DNA of 56,079 nt, from positions 1 through 56,079 of the forward strand of contig CAITEC010000070.1 of assembly GCA_903891325.1 (NCBI GenBank), read 5' to 3'. The translations under genes and the position numbers were made by a program. The notes beneath the pieces were generated by a model. That model did no database searches. It was not told where the DNA came from and worked only from the letters and a program-made list of their open reading frames with translations. The stretch's first letter is position 1, and each line of letters opens with the position of its first letter. Below, piece after piece: positions 24,984 to 35,752 of this stretch. This stretch comes from an uncultured Opitutaceae bacterium. GTDB lineage: Bacteria; Verrucomicrobiota; Verrucomicrobiia; Opitutales; Opitutaceae.

Positions 24984-25886
24984 ATGACCCAACCGATCCA
25001 ACGCCCCGCCCTCGCGGTCGCCGACGGCTGGAAGGAATACCGGCTCCTGGACTGCGGGGACGGGATGAAGCAGGAGCGGTGGGGCCCCTACACGCTCGTC
25101 AGGCCCGATCCCCAGGTCCTCTGGCCCCGGCAGGGCGGCGATCCCGCCTGGAAGGATTGGGACGGATTTTATCACCGCAGCGACACCGGCGGGGGCCGCT
25201 GGGAGTTCCGCCGACCCCTGCCCGAGGACTGGAAATTGTCCTACGGGGCGCTCGGCCTGACCTTCAGGATCCGGCCGACGTCGTTCAAGCACACTGGGCT
25301 TTTTCCCGAGCAGGCGGTCAACTGGGAATGGCTGACCGCCAGGATCAAGGCGGCCCGGTCCCCGGACCGCGGCGTCTCCGTGCTCAATCTTTTCGGCTAC
25401 ACGGGCGCCGCCACCTGCGCGGCCGCCGCCGCCGGGGCGAGCGTCTGCCACGTCGACGCCGCTGAGGGGATGGTCAAGTGGTGCCGGGAAAACGCGGCCC
25501 TGAGCGGGCTCTCGGCCGCGCCGATCCGGACCATCGTGGACGACTGCCTGAAGTTCGCGAAGCGGGAGCTCAAGCGGGGCCACCGCTACGACGCCATCAT
25601 CATGGATCCGCCCACTTACGGAAGGGGCAGCGCCGGGGAGATGTGGAAGCTCGAGGATGACCTGTGGGACCTGCTCCTGACCTGCCGCTCGCTGCTCAGC
25701 GACGCGCCGCTTTTCATCCTCATCAACGCCTACACCGCGAGGCTCTCGCCGACGGTCGTCGCCAACCTGCTCGCCGCGCTCATGGACGGGCGCGGCGGAA
25801 CGATCACCGCGGGCGAGGTCGGGCTTCCCGTGCAGGCCGACGGCAAGGTCCTGCCCTGCGGCATCTACGGGCGCTGGGAGAAGTGA
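24984..25886 (+). CDS. Class I SAM-dependent methyltransferase, RlmI/RlmK-like
   Basis: This 300-residue protein has a C-terminal Rossmann methyltransferase core with motif I VLNLFGYTGAAT (about 133-144), acidic loop VDAAEGMVKW, and the motif IV MDPPTYGRG, which resembles the catalytic region of 23S rRNA cytosine-C5 methyltransferase RlmI and its relatives. The N-terminal 110 residues (LLDCGDGMKQERWGPYTLVRPDPQVLW) are a PUA-replacing domain seen in a subgroup. The catalytic Cys of RlmI is not obvious, so target and chemistry are uncertain. It is divergent from the DUF481 gene. Confidence 0.85.
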   Translation: MTQPIQRPALAVADGWKEYRLLDCGDGMKQERWGPYTLVRPDPQVLWPRQGGDPAWKDWDGFYHRSDTGGGRWEFRRPLPEDWKLSYGALGLTFRIRPTSFKHTGLFPEQAVNWEWLTARIKAARSPDRGVSVLNLFGYTGAATCAAAAAGASVCHVDAAEGMVKWCRENAALSGLSAAPIRTIVDDCLKFAKRELKRGHRYDAIIMDPPTYGRGSAGEMWKLEDDLWDLLLTCRSLLSDAPLFILINAYTARLSPTVVANLLAALMDGRGGTITAGEVGLPVQADGKVLPCGIYGRWEK

Positions 25887-25943
25887 GGCGACCGCCGAAA
25901 TTTCTTATCATTTTCCGATTTTTTCCCAGACTGGTCGACTCCG

Positions 25944-26678
25944 ATGCCCTCCCTCGCCGAAACCTACCGCTCCCGGGTGGACGAGCTGCTCGCCACCGCC
26001 TGGGAGACAAACGCCCCCGTGATCGCGGCCCTCGCCCCGCTCCTGGGCGCGAGCATTGCCGGCGGCGGGATCGTCCACACCTTCGGCAGCGGCCACAGCG
26101 AGATCGTTTCCCGCGAGATCATCGGGCGGGCGGGCGGCCTCGTCTGCGTCAACGGGATCATCGACCCCACCGGGGGGTTCGTCGAGAACCTGCCCGGCTA
26201 CGGGGCGGCGGTCGTCGAGCGCTACGACCGCCAGTACCGGATGGTTTCCGGCGAGACCCTCATTGTGATCTCGAACTCCGGCAAGAACACCTCGCCGATC
26301 GACGTTGCGCTCCACGGCCGGAAAAAGGGCCTCACGGTCGTCGCCCTGACCTGCATGGCGATGTCCCGGGTCACGCCCTCGCAGCACCCGTCGGGCAAAC
26401 GGCTCTTCGAATGCGCGGACCACATCCTCGACAACGGGGGGGTCCCGGGCGACGCGATCGTCGAGGTCGATCCCTCCAGCGGCACGATGGGCGGGGGCAC
26501 CAGCTCGATCATCGGCTGCTCCGTGCTGAACTGGCTCATGCTCGCGGCGATGGACTGGCTGCGGGCGAACAATCATCCCCTCCCGGTCCTGCGCAGCCAG
26601 AACGTGCCCGGTGCCATCGAGTACAACCGGTCGCTCGGGAGGAAATATGAGGGGCGGCTCTCCAGGCTCCTCGCCTGA
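25944..26678 (+). CDS. SIS-domain protein, UPF0309 family
   Basis: This 244-residue protein has one sugar isomerase (SIS) domain. The phosphosugar-binding loops are TFGSGHSEIVSREI (51-64) and ISNSGKNTSPIDVAL (about 109-123), and the C-terminus has DPSSGTMGGGTSSIIGCSVLNW. UPF0309 proteins are usually encoded beside amino-sugar genes, and a BadF-type kinase follows here after 27 bases. A role in handling a phosphorylated N-acetyl sugar, possibly from peptidoglycan or chitin, is an inference from that pairing. Confidence 0.85.
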   Translation: MPSLAETYRSRVDELLATAWETNAPVIAALAPLLGASIAGGGIVHTFGSGHSEIVSREIIGRAGGLVCVNGIIDPTGGFVENLPGYGAAVVERYDRQYRMVSGETLIVISNSGKNTSPIDVALHGRKKGLTVVALTCMAMSRVTPSQHPSGKRLFECADHILDNGGVPGDAIVEVDPSSGTMGGGTSSIIGCSVLNWLMLAAMDWLRANNHPLPVLRSQNVPGAIEYNRSLGRKYEGRLSRLLA

Positions 26679-26705
26679 TTCCCGCGAAACTCGGGCATCC
26701 GCTCC

Positions 26706-27602
26706 ATGAAACTTCGCGTCGGCGTCGACGGCGGCGGCACCAAGACCGAATGCATCCTGGTCGACGGGTCGGGGGCGGTCGTCGCGCGCCACCTTTCCCC
26801 CGGGTGCAATCCCAGCGTCGTGGGCCGGGAGGAGGCCGCGCGGATCGCCTCGCTGGCGATGTCCGGACTGCTCTCCGCGCACCCCTGGGCGATCGTGGAG
26901 CTCACGCTCCTTTGCATGGCCGGAAACCGGGGATTCTGGGACGGCTTTGCGGCGTCCCTCACCGGTTTCGGCCGCGTCGTCGCCACCGACGACTCCCTTC
27001 CCGTCCTCGAGCTTGCGACGGACGGCGGCCCGGGGATGGTCCTGCATTCCGGCACCGGGTCCTTTGTCGCCGCCCGGGCCGATGCCGGCGAACTTTCCGG
27101 GATCCACTACGCCGGCGGGTTGGGCTACCTCTTTGGCGACCCGGGCAGCGGCTACGACATCGGCCGCCGTGCGGTCGCCCGGGCGGCGCTTGAGCTCCAG
27201 GGTTGGAGTCCCCCCTCCGGGCTGGGCCCCCTCCTGAAGGCGGTCGCCGGGGTCGAGACCGCGGACGCCCTCCTGGGCCACTATTACGGCAGCGCGCCGG
27301 CGACCTCGCAGATCGCGGCGCTCGCGCCGGCCGTCCTGCGCCTCGCGGCCGAGGGGGATCCGGCCGCCCGCGAGGCCGCGGTCGACTCGGCCTCCGGGCT
27401 GCTCGCGCTGGCAAAGCGGGTCGCCGCGCGTCTTTTTCCGGACACGTCCCCGGGCCTGCTGCAGGTGGGCCTGAGCGGCTCCATTCTCAACCACCCCGTT
27501 GTCTCCGGCGGGCTCGCGACCCAGTCCCCCTTCCGGCTCAGGCCCGTGGACTCCCCGCCGATCGAGGGTGTGCGGCGTGCGCTGCTGGGCCTCGAGCCCT
27601 GA
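26706..27602 (+). CDS. BadF/BadG-family ATPase, probable N-acetylhexosamine kinase
   Basis: This is a 298-residue ASKHA-fold kinase. Phosphate-1 motif is VGVDGGGTKTECILVDGSG (5-23), phosphate-2 is HSGTGSFVAAR, and the GGLGYLFGDPGSGYDIGRRA stretch is a hallmark of the BadF/N-acetylglucosamine kinase group. These kinases phosphorylate GlcNAc, MurNAc or glucosamine in the cytoplasm. It forms a pair with the preceding SIS protein and converges with cstA nine bases away. Confidence 0.88.
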   Translation: MKLRVGVDGGGTKTECILVDGSGAVVARHLSPGCNPSVVGREEAARIASLAMSGLLSAHPWAIVELTLLCMAGNRGFWDGFAASLTGFGRVVATDDSLPVLELATDGGPGMVLHSGTGSFVAARADAGELSGIHYAGGLGYLFGDPGSGYDIGRRAVARAALELQGWSPPSGLGPLLKAVAGVETADALLGHYYGSAPATSQIAALAPAVLRLAAEGDPAAREAAVDSASGLLALAKRVAARLFPDTSPGLLQVGLSGSILNHPVVSGGLATQSPFRLRPVDSPPIEGVRRALLGLEP

Positions 27603-27611
27603 CGCGCCGCC

Positions 27612-29681
<2,070 letters not shown>

Positions 29682-29711
29682 GCCCGGTGAAAAAACCCCA
29701 CCCACCTAGGC

Positions 29712-29740
29712 TTGTCAAAACACTCCGCGACAATCATACA
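29712..29740 (+). promoter_or_regulatory. Candidate sigma70-like promoter of the isomerase operon
   Basis: TTGTCA (29712-29717) and CATACA (29735-29740) are separated by 17 bases, 22 bases before the dehydrogenase ATG. The -10 match is poor. This is a guess based on spacing and on the short divergent gap. Confidence 0.25.
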
Positions 29741-29761
29741 AAAAATCCCCCCCACCCTATT

Positions 29762-30646
29762 ATGCCTGAAAAAATTGCATTTGTCGGAGTCGGCCGGATG
29801 GGCGCCAACATGGCCCGCCGCCTCAAGGATTGCGGTTACAGCGTCACGGCCGTCTACGACGTCCACGCGCCGTCCGCCGCGGCCCTCGCCAAGGAAATCG
29901 GCGCGAAGGCGCCAAAGACGCTCGCCGCGGTCACGGCCGCCGCCGACATCATCTTCACCGTGGTCACCGACGACGCCTCCCAGCTGCGCATCTTCGCGGA
30001 GGAGGGCGACTCGCTGCTCGTGAAGGCCGCCGGGAAGGTCTTCGTGAACTGCGCGACGATCACCCCCAAGACCCACGTCGAGGTCGAGCGCCGCGCCTCC
30101 AAGGCGAAGGCCTCCGTCCTCGAGGGCTGCATGGCCTCGTCGATCCCGCAGGCGCGCAACGGCACCCTTTACCTCATGTGCGGCGGCAGCCGGAAGACCT
30201 TCGACGCGGTCAAGCCGATCCTCGAGAAATTGAGCACCGCCCTGCGCTACATCGGGAAGACCGGCCAGGCCGCCCAGGTGAAGGCGCTGGTCAACATGGT
30301 GATGAACATCAACACCGGCGCCCTCGCCGAGGGACTCGGGCTGGGCAACGCGCTCGGGCTGGACCTCGACATGCTGCGCGAGGTCTTCTCCCAGACCGGC
30401 GCCAACTCGCAGGTCCTGAAGACCGACGGCGAGGACATGCAGAACCGCTCGCACGACTGCTACTTCTCGGGCTCCCACGCGGCGAAGGACTCGACCATCG
30501 CCTGGGTGCTCGGCGCCGAGGCCGGCCTGGCCATGCCGCTCGCGGCGGCCACCAAGCTGCAGTTCGACCGGATGGTCGCGCTCGGCCTGGGCCACCTCGA
30601 CAAGAGCGGCGTCGCGGAGCTCACCTTCAAGGGGCGCCACGCCTGA
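29762..30646 (+). CDS. NAD(P)-dependent beta-hydroxyacid dehydrogenase, HIBADH family
   Basis: This 294-residue enzyme resembles 3-hydroxyisobutyrate and tartronate semialdehyde reductases. The dinucleotide motif is VGVGRMGANMARRL (7-20). The family lysine lies in GQAAQVKALVNMVM and the substrate-binding segment near residue 120 reads EGCMASSIPQARNGTLYLMCGG, where most members have a DAPVSGG form, so the substrate pocket is unusual. It is the first gene of a four- or five-gene operon with two TIM-barrel isomerases and a Gfo/Idh enzyme, which suggests oxidation or reduction of a sugar-acid intermediate. Confidence 0.85.
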   Translation: MPEKIAFVGVGRMGANMARRLKDCGYSVTAVYDVHAPSAAALAKEIGAKAPKTLAAVTAAADIIFTVVTDDASQLRIFAEEGDSLLVKAAGKVFVNCATITPKTHVEVERRASKAKASVLEGCMASSIPQARNGTLYLMCGGSRKTFDAVKPILEKLSTALRYIGKTGQAAQVKALVNMVMNINTGALAEGLGLGNALGLDLDMLREVFSQTGANSQVLKTDGEDMQNRSHDCYFSGSHAAKDSTIAWVLGAEAGLAMPLAAATKLQFDRMVALGLGHLDKSGVAELTFKGRHA

Positions 30647-30676
30647 GAATCAACCCAACCCAAAACAGGAGACACC

Positions 30677-31516
30677 ATGCCCCAGATCGCACACATCGCC
30701 AACCTTTGGTCCCTCATGCGCCACCCGTCCAAGGAGCGCGAATGGTCGCTCGACCGGAAGATCAGGGCGGTGGCCGAGGCCGGGTTCGACGGATTCACCA
30801 CGGGGCTCACCCCCGAGCACAAGCGCCTGGCCGACAAGTACGGCCTGAAGCACGTCCTGGGCTTCGTCTCCTCGAGCAAGCCCGAGGAGTTTCCCGGGCT
30901 CATCCAGAAGCAGAAGGACGCCGGCGCCGTCCAGATCAACGTCCAGCTCGACGACCACGACACGCCCCCGGCGCTCGCCGCACGGCACTGGCTGAAGCTT
31001 GTCCGCGACGCGGAGAAGATCGGCGGGGTCGTCGTCTCCCTTGAGGTCCACCGCGACTGCTGCACGGAGACCCCCGAGAAGACCTACGAGATCGCCGAGC
31101 GCTTCCACAAGGCGACCGGCGAGCTGATCAAGATCAACTTCGACTTCTCCCACTTCTCGGTGGTCAAGCACCTCGGGCCGGGCAACTACATCGAGCGCCT
31201 CCTCGACCACCCCGACCTGGTCATCAACACCGAGCAGGCCCACTTCCGCGCGTTCAACGGCCACCACTGCCAGGTGGGGGTCCTGCACCGCGGCAAGCTC
31301 ACGCCCGAGGCCAAGTCCTACCTCGTCTTCGTCGAGGCGTACATGAAGCTCTGGAAGAACGCGAAATCGAACAAGGCCAAGACCCTCTTCGCCTGCCCGG
31401 AGATGGGACCCTACTGGGACGGGGGCGCCGGCTACAACATCACCGGCCTGCCCCCCGCCTGGCCCGACGCGATGGCCCTCCGCAAGGAATTCGCGAAGAT
31501 CTGGAAGCGGGTCTGA
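30677..31516 (+). CDS. Sugar phosphate isomerase/epimerase-like TIM-barrel protein
   Basis: This 279-residue protein is of the xylose-isomerase-like (AP endonuclease 2) fold. Visible pattern: [28 protein letters not shown] (metal-ligand Glu and His), [19 protein letters not shown] (Asp and His), and [20 protein letters not shown] good Shine-Dalgarno (AGGAG, 30667-30671) precedes the ATG. It is flanked by an oxidoreductase and a second isomerase-like gene in the same operon. The substrate (keto-inositol or keto-sugar types are usual) is unknown. Confidence 0.8.
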   Translation: MPQIAHIANLWSLMRHPSKEREWSLDRKIRAVAEAGFDGFTTGLTPEHKRLADKYGLKHVLGFVSSSKPEEFPGLIQKQKDAGAVQINVQLDDHDTPPALAARHWLKLVRDAEKIGGVVVSLEVHRDCCTETPEKTYEIAERFHKATGELIKINFDFSHFSVVKHLGPGNYIERLLDHPDLVINTEQAHFRAFNGHHCQVGVLHRGKLTPEAKSYLVFVEAYMKLWKNAKSNKAKTLFACPEMGPYWDGGAGYNITGLPPAWPDAMALRKEFAKIWKRV

Positions 31517-31533
31517 GCGAACCCCTCCCCGCC

Positions 31534-32571
<1,038 letters not shown>

Positions 32572-32580
32572 GCTTTCCCC

Positions 32581-33744
32581 ATGGCCCTCTCGCGAAAACT
32601 GCGCTTCGGAATGATCGGCGGCGGCCGCGGGGCCTTCATCGGGGCGGTCCACCGGATCGCCGCGGCCATGGACGGGCAGGCGGAGCTTGTCGCCGGGGCC
32701 TTCTCGTCGGACGCGGGCCGCTCGAAGCTCTCCGGGGCCGACCTTTTCCTCGACCCGGCGCGCGTGTACGGCAGCTACGCGGCGATGGCGGCGGCCGAGG
32801 CGGCGATGCCCGCCTCCCGGCGGCTGGATTTCGTGGTGATCGTCACCCCGAACCACGAGCACTTCGGGCCCGCGAAGCTCTTCCTTGAGTCCGGCTTCAA
32901 CGTGGTCTGCGACAAGCCGCTCTCCTTCGACCTCGCCCAGGCGCGGCAGTTGCGCGCGATCGTCCGAAAGACGGGGAAAGTCTTCGTCCTGACCCACAAC
33001 TACACCGGCAACGCGATGGTCAAGCAGGCCCGCGCAATGGTCCGCGGCGGCGTGCTGGGCACGATCCGGAAGGTTGTCTCCGAGTACCCCCAGGGGTGGC
33101 TCAGCACGCTCCTGGAGTCCACCGGCCAGAAGCAGGCCTCGTGGCGGACCGACCCGAAGCGCAGCGGCGCGGCCGGCTGCATCGGCGACATCGGGACCCA
33201 TGCCGAGAACCTCTCCCGCTACATCACCGGGCTGCGCATCGAGTCGCTCTGCGCCGACCTCACGACCTTCGTCAAGGGCCGCAGGCTCGACGACGACGGC
33301 AACATCCTGGTCCGCTTCGAGGGCGGGGCGAAGGGGATCATCCACGCCTCGCAGATCAGCGTGGGCGACGAGAACAACCTGAACATCCGCGTCTACGGCA
33401 CGAAGGCCGCGCTGGAGTGGCACCAGGAGCACCCCAACGAGCTGGTCGTGAAATACCCCGACCGGCCCAGCGAGGTCTGGCGGCGGGGCAACGGCTACCT
33501 GGACGCGGAGGCGCAGCGCTTCGCGCGGATTCCCGCCGGGCACCCCGAGGGCTACCTCGAGGCCTTCGGCAATGTCTACCGCGAGGCGTTCCGGGCGATC
33601 GCCGCGGAGGTTTCCGGCCGCCGGCCGCCGAAGGACGCGGACTTCCCGACGGTCTACGACGGCGTCGAGGGCATGGCGTTCATCGCCGCGGTGGTGAAAA
33701 GCTCACGCGCCGGCGCCCGATGGACGTCCCTGAAGAGAGGGTGA
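32581..33744 (+). CDS. Gfo/Idh/MocA family oxidoreductase
   Basis: This 387-residue NAD(P)-dependent enzyme has the N-terminal Rossmann motif [18 protein letters not shown] (10-27), the cofactor segment [16 protein letters not shown], a CDKPLSFD variant of the E-K-P motif, and the catalytic region [19 protein letters not shown] with its D-x-x-x-H. Family members oxidise or epimerise sugars and inositols. Together with the two TIM barrels it suggests a pathway of oxidation, isomerisation and reduction of a cyclic polyol or sugar. The VKOR gene overlaps its end. Confidence 0.92.
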   Translation: MALSRKLRFGMIGGGRGAFIGAVHRIAAAMDGQAELVAGAFSSDAGRSKLSGADLFLDPARVYGSYAAMAAAEAAMPASRRLDFVVIVTPNHEHFGPAKLFLESGFNVVCDKPLSFDLAQARQLRAIVRKTGKVFVLTHNYTGNAMVKQARAMVRGGVLGTIRKVVSEYPQGWLSTLLESTGQKQASWRTDPKRSGAAGCIGDIGTHAENLSRYITGLRIESLCADLTTFVKGRRLDDDGNILVRFEGGAKGIIHASQISVGDENNLNIRVYGTKAALEWHQEHPNELVVKYPDRPSEVWRRGNGYLDAEAQRFARIPAGHPEGYLEAFGNVYREAFRAIAAEVSGRRPPKDADFPTVYDGVEGMAFIAAVVKSSRAGARWTSLKRG

Positions 33745-34700
33745 GACCCGGCCCCGGTTCCGGGGTGTCCACTGTCGCGGCGGCGTCCGGCCTCGCCCTT
33801 TCGTCCTGGCTCGCGATCCTGAAGCTCGGTTCGCTGCCCTGCATCGGGGGCGGGTGCGAGTCGGTCATCCAAAGCGCGTACGGTTCCCTCCTCGGTGTGC
33901 CGGTGGGCGTTTATGCGGCGGCGCTCTGGCTGGGCGCCTTCCTCTCCAGTGGACGGCGAATCCGGCTGGCCTGCCTGGGGATCCTCGGGCTGGGCTCGGT
34001 GGTTTTCATCGCGATCGAGGCCCTTGTGTTGCGATCCTTCTGCGCCCTGTGCACGGCTCACGCGCTCGCCGCAGGGATCGCGTTCCTGGCCCGGAGGAAC
34101 CCGCCGCGGCTCCGGGGGCTCCTTGCCGGCCTTGCGATCGCCGCCGCGGCCCTCGGATGGACGCTTTCAACGGCGCGAAGCCTTCCCGCATCCGGCCGGC
34201 CGGCGCTGTCCGCCCTGGCCGGCGATCCGGTGGACGCATTCTACTGGCTGGGCCCCCGCGACCCCGGAAGCCCCGTTCTCGTCCTGAGTCTCACCTGCCC
34301 CGCCTGCCTGGACGCGCTCGGCGCCCTGGCCCGCGCCGACCTGTCGCGCCATTCCCGGGGACCCGCGCTTTACTTCAAGGCGGACGCCGCGGGCCTGGAC
34401 GCCACGGCCGTCTTCATCGCGGCCGTCCTCGCCCGCGACGGTAACAAGCGCGACGCCTTCCTCGGGATGGCGACCCTCGCGCTCACCCAGCGGAACCTTC
34501 TCCTGTCCGATCCGAGGAATGCCGCCACGGTCCTTCGCGCGCTTCTCCCCGGCGGGACGGCCCGGGAATCCGACGCTGAGGCGATCATCGCACAGCAGGC
34601 AAAAAGGCTGGACGCCGCGGGTGTCGTCGCGGTCCCGCTCCTGATCTCCCCGGACGGGACAGCGCGGACAACTTTTTCCCCGGACGCGGTATTTCCCTAG
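33720..34700 (+). CDS. VKOR-thioredoxin fusion, disulfide-forming membrane protein
   Basis: This 326-residue protein has an N-terminal vitamin K epoxide reductase domain with four or five helices: loop cysteines Cys41 and Cys46 (SLPCIGGGCESVIQSAYGSLLGVPVG) and the quinone-side pair Cys108/Cys111 (FCALC). A thioredoxin-like C-terminal domain follows, with Cys193-Pro-Ala-Cys196 in LSLTCPACLDALG. It should oxidise cysteines of exported proteins and pass electrons to quinone, replacing DsbB plus DsbA. The ATG at 33720 overlaps the previous gene by 25 bases; a GTG at 33741 overlapping by four (GTGA) is an alternative. Confidence 0.85.
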   Translation: MDVPEERVRPGPGSGVSTVAAASGLALSSWLAILKLGSLPCIGGGCESVIQSAYGSLLGVPVGVYAAALWLGAFLSSGRRIRLACLGILGLGSVVFIAIEALVLRSFCALCTAHALAAGIAFLARRNPPRLRGLLAGLAIAAAALGWTLSTARSLPASGRPALSALAGDPVDAFYWLGPRDPGSPVLVLSLTCPACLDALGALARADLSRHSRGPALYFKADAAGLDATAVFIAAVLARDGNKRDAFLGMATLALTQRNLLLSDPRNAATVLRALLPGGTARESDAEAIIAQQAKRLDAAGVVAVPLLISPDGTARTTFSPDAVFP

Positions 34701-34724
34701 GGGAAAGCGGGATTGAAGGATCGG

Positions 34725-34743
34725 CTCAGGTCTCAGGTTTCTG
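34725..34743. repeat. Solitary half-arm of the heptamer repeat
   Basis: CTCAGGTCTCAGGTTTCTG equals the distal 19 bases of the right arm at 6973-6991. There is no opposing arm nearby. It lies between the convergent VKOR and DUF1573 genes, three bases beyond the latter's stop, and may be a decayed remnant. Confidence 0.75.
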
Positions 34744-34746
34744 CAT

Positions 34747-35673
34747 CTATCGTCGTTGAACGACAGGCACCGATACCACGAGCTCGCTCCCGTCGTAGAG
34801 GAGCAACCGGTCGACGGAGGAAGCGGAACCCGGCTGGCCGGCGGCGACGCGGAGGATCCACCCGCCCTTCCCCGACGCGGTCACCCGAACGGTCCCGCCG
34901 CTGAACTCGGCCCGGGGCGGCCCGGCTCCGTCCCAGCCGGTCACCCGGACATCGGCGGCGGCCGACCCGCCCAGGATGATCGGGTTGGGCGAGACCTCGA
35001 GCCTGCTCGCGGTGTAGGCAAAGACGGGCACGGTCAGCACGGGCGACGAGGCGTCGTCCGTGGCGATGCGAATGTCGGCGTAGCTCGGGCCGGCGGGGGC
35101 CCCGGGCAGCTTCGTGACCCGGATGGTCGCGGTGTTCCCAATAGAGGGGCCCGCGGTGACGGTGATGAAGGGCGACTCGCTGCTCACCGATCCGATTCCG
35201 ACCTGCCCGGACCCGATCCGCGTCACGCGCAGCTCGGCGCTGCTCGGTTCCCCGCGACGGCTGCTCGGCAGGATGATCCGCGACGGCTGGATACTCCAGT
35301 TGGCAAAGGCGAACACGTCTATCCGGACCGGCACGGCCACGTTCCCGCCGTCCGCGGTCGTCACGACGACGCGGTGCTCGATCGACCCCTCGGCGCCGCC
35401 GCTTTGCATCCGGATTGAAAGCGAGGTCGACTGGCCCGGGTCGAGCGCCCAGGTGTCCGGCGCAACGGAAAGACAGCCGCAGTCCCCCTGCGCGGCAAGG
35501 ATCCGGACGGGCTGCGCGGCGACGTTGGTCAGCCTCACCTGCGCGGTGAACTCCTGGTTTTCCGGGCGGCGGCCGAAATCGACCACGGCCGGATCGCAGC
35601 GCAACTGCGCCCGGGCGGATTCCGCGGAGAGCGCGGCGAGCAGGACGACTGCAATGAGGTGGAACCGGTTCAT
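34747..35673 (-). CDS. DUF1573 domain-containing secreted protein
   Basis: This is a 308-residue exported protein. The signal peptide is NRFHLIAVVLLAALSAESARA. A DUF1573 (Ig-like) domain follows at about 22-120 with CDPAVVDFGRRPENQEFTAQVRLTNV and the GDCGCLSV turn. Two further all-beta repeats follow, with NWSIQPSRIIL and SRLEVSPNPIILGG as strand starts. Such proteins are abundant in Verrucomicrobia and Planctomycetes and are thought to be periplasmic or surface adhesive modules. The ATG at 35673 is selected because it opens the signal peptide. It is divergent from the GxGYxYP gene. Confidence 0.85.
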   Translation of the reverse strand: MNRFHLIAVVLLAALSAESARAQLRCDPAVVDFGRRPENQEFTAQVRLTNVAAQPVRILAAQGDCGCLSVAPDTWALDPGQSTSLSIRMQSGGAEGSIEHRVVVTTADGGNVAVPVRIDVFAFANWSIQPSRIILPSSRRGEPSSAELRVTRIGSGQVGIGSVSSESPFITVTAGPSIGNTATIRVTKLPGAPAGPSYADIRIATDDASSPVLTVPVFAYTASRLEVSPNPIILGGSAAADVRVTGWDGAGPPRAEFSGGTVRVTASGKGGWILRVAAGQPGSASSVDRLLLYDGSELVVSVPVVQRR

Positions 35674-35752
35674 CGGGGAGTCGGACTGCCCGCATCTTGC
35701 GCCAAAAGCCGGCCTTGCCGAGCCTTTTGAATTTTGCGAACAATGACACCCC

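Noticed and set aside
25908-27494. A 528-codon minus-strand frame over the SIS and kinase genes
   Set aside because: Both plus-strand genes have clear motifs. The antisense frame has none.
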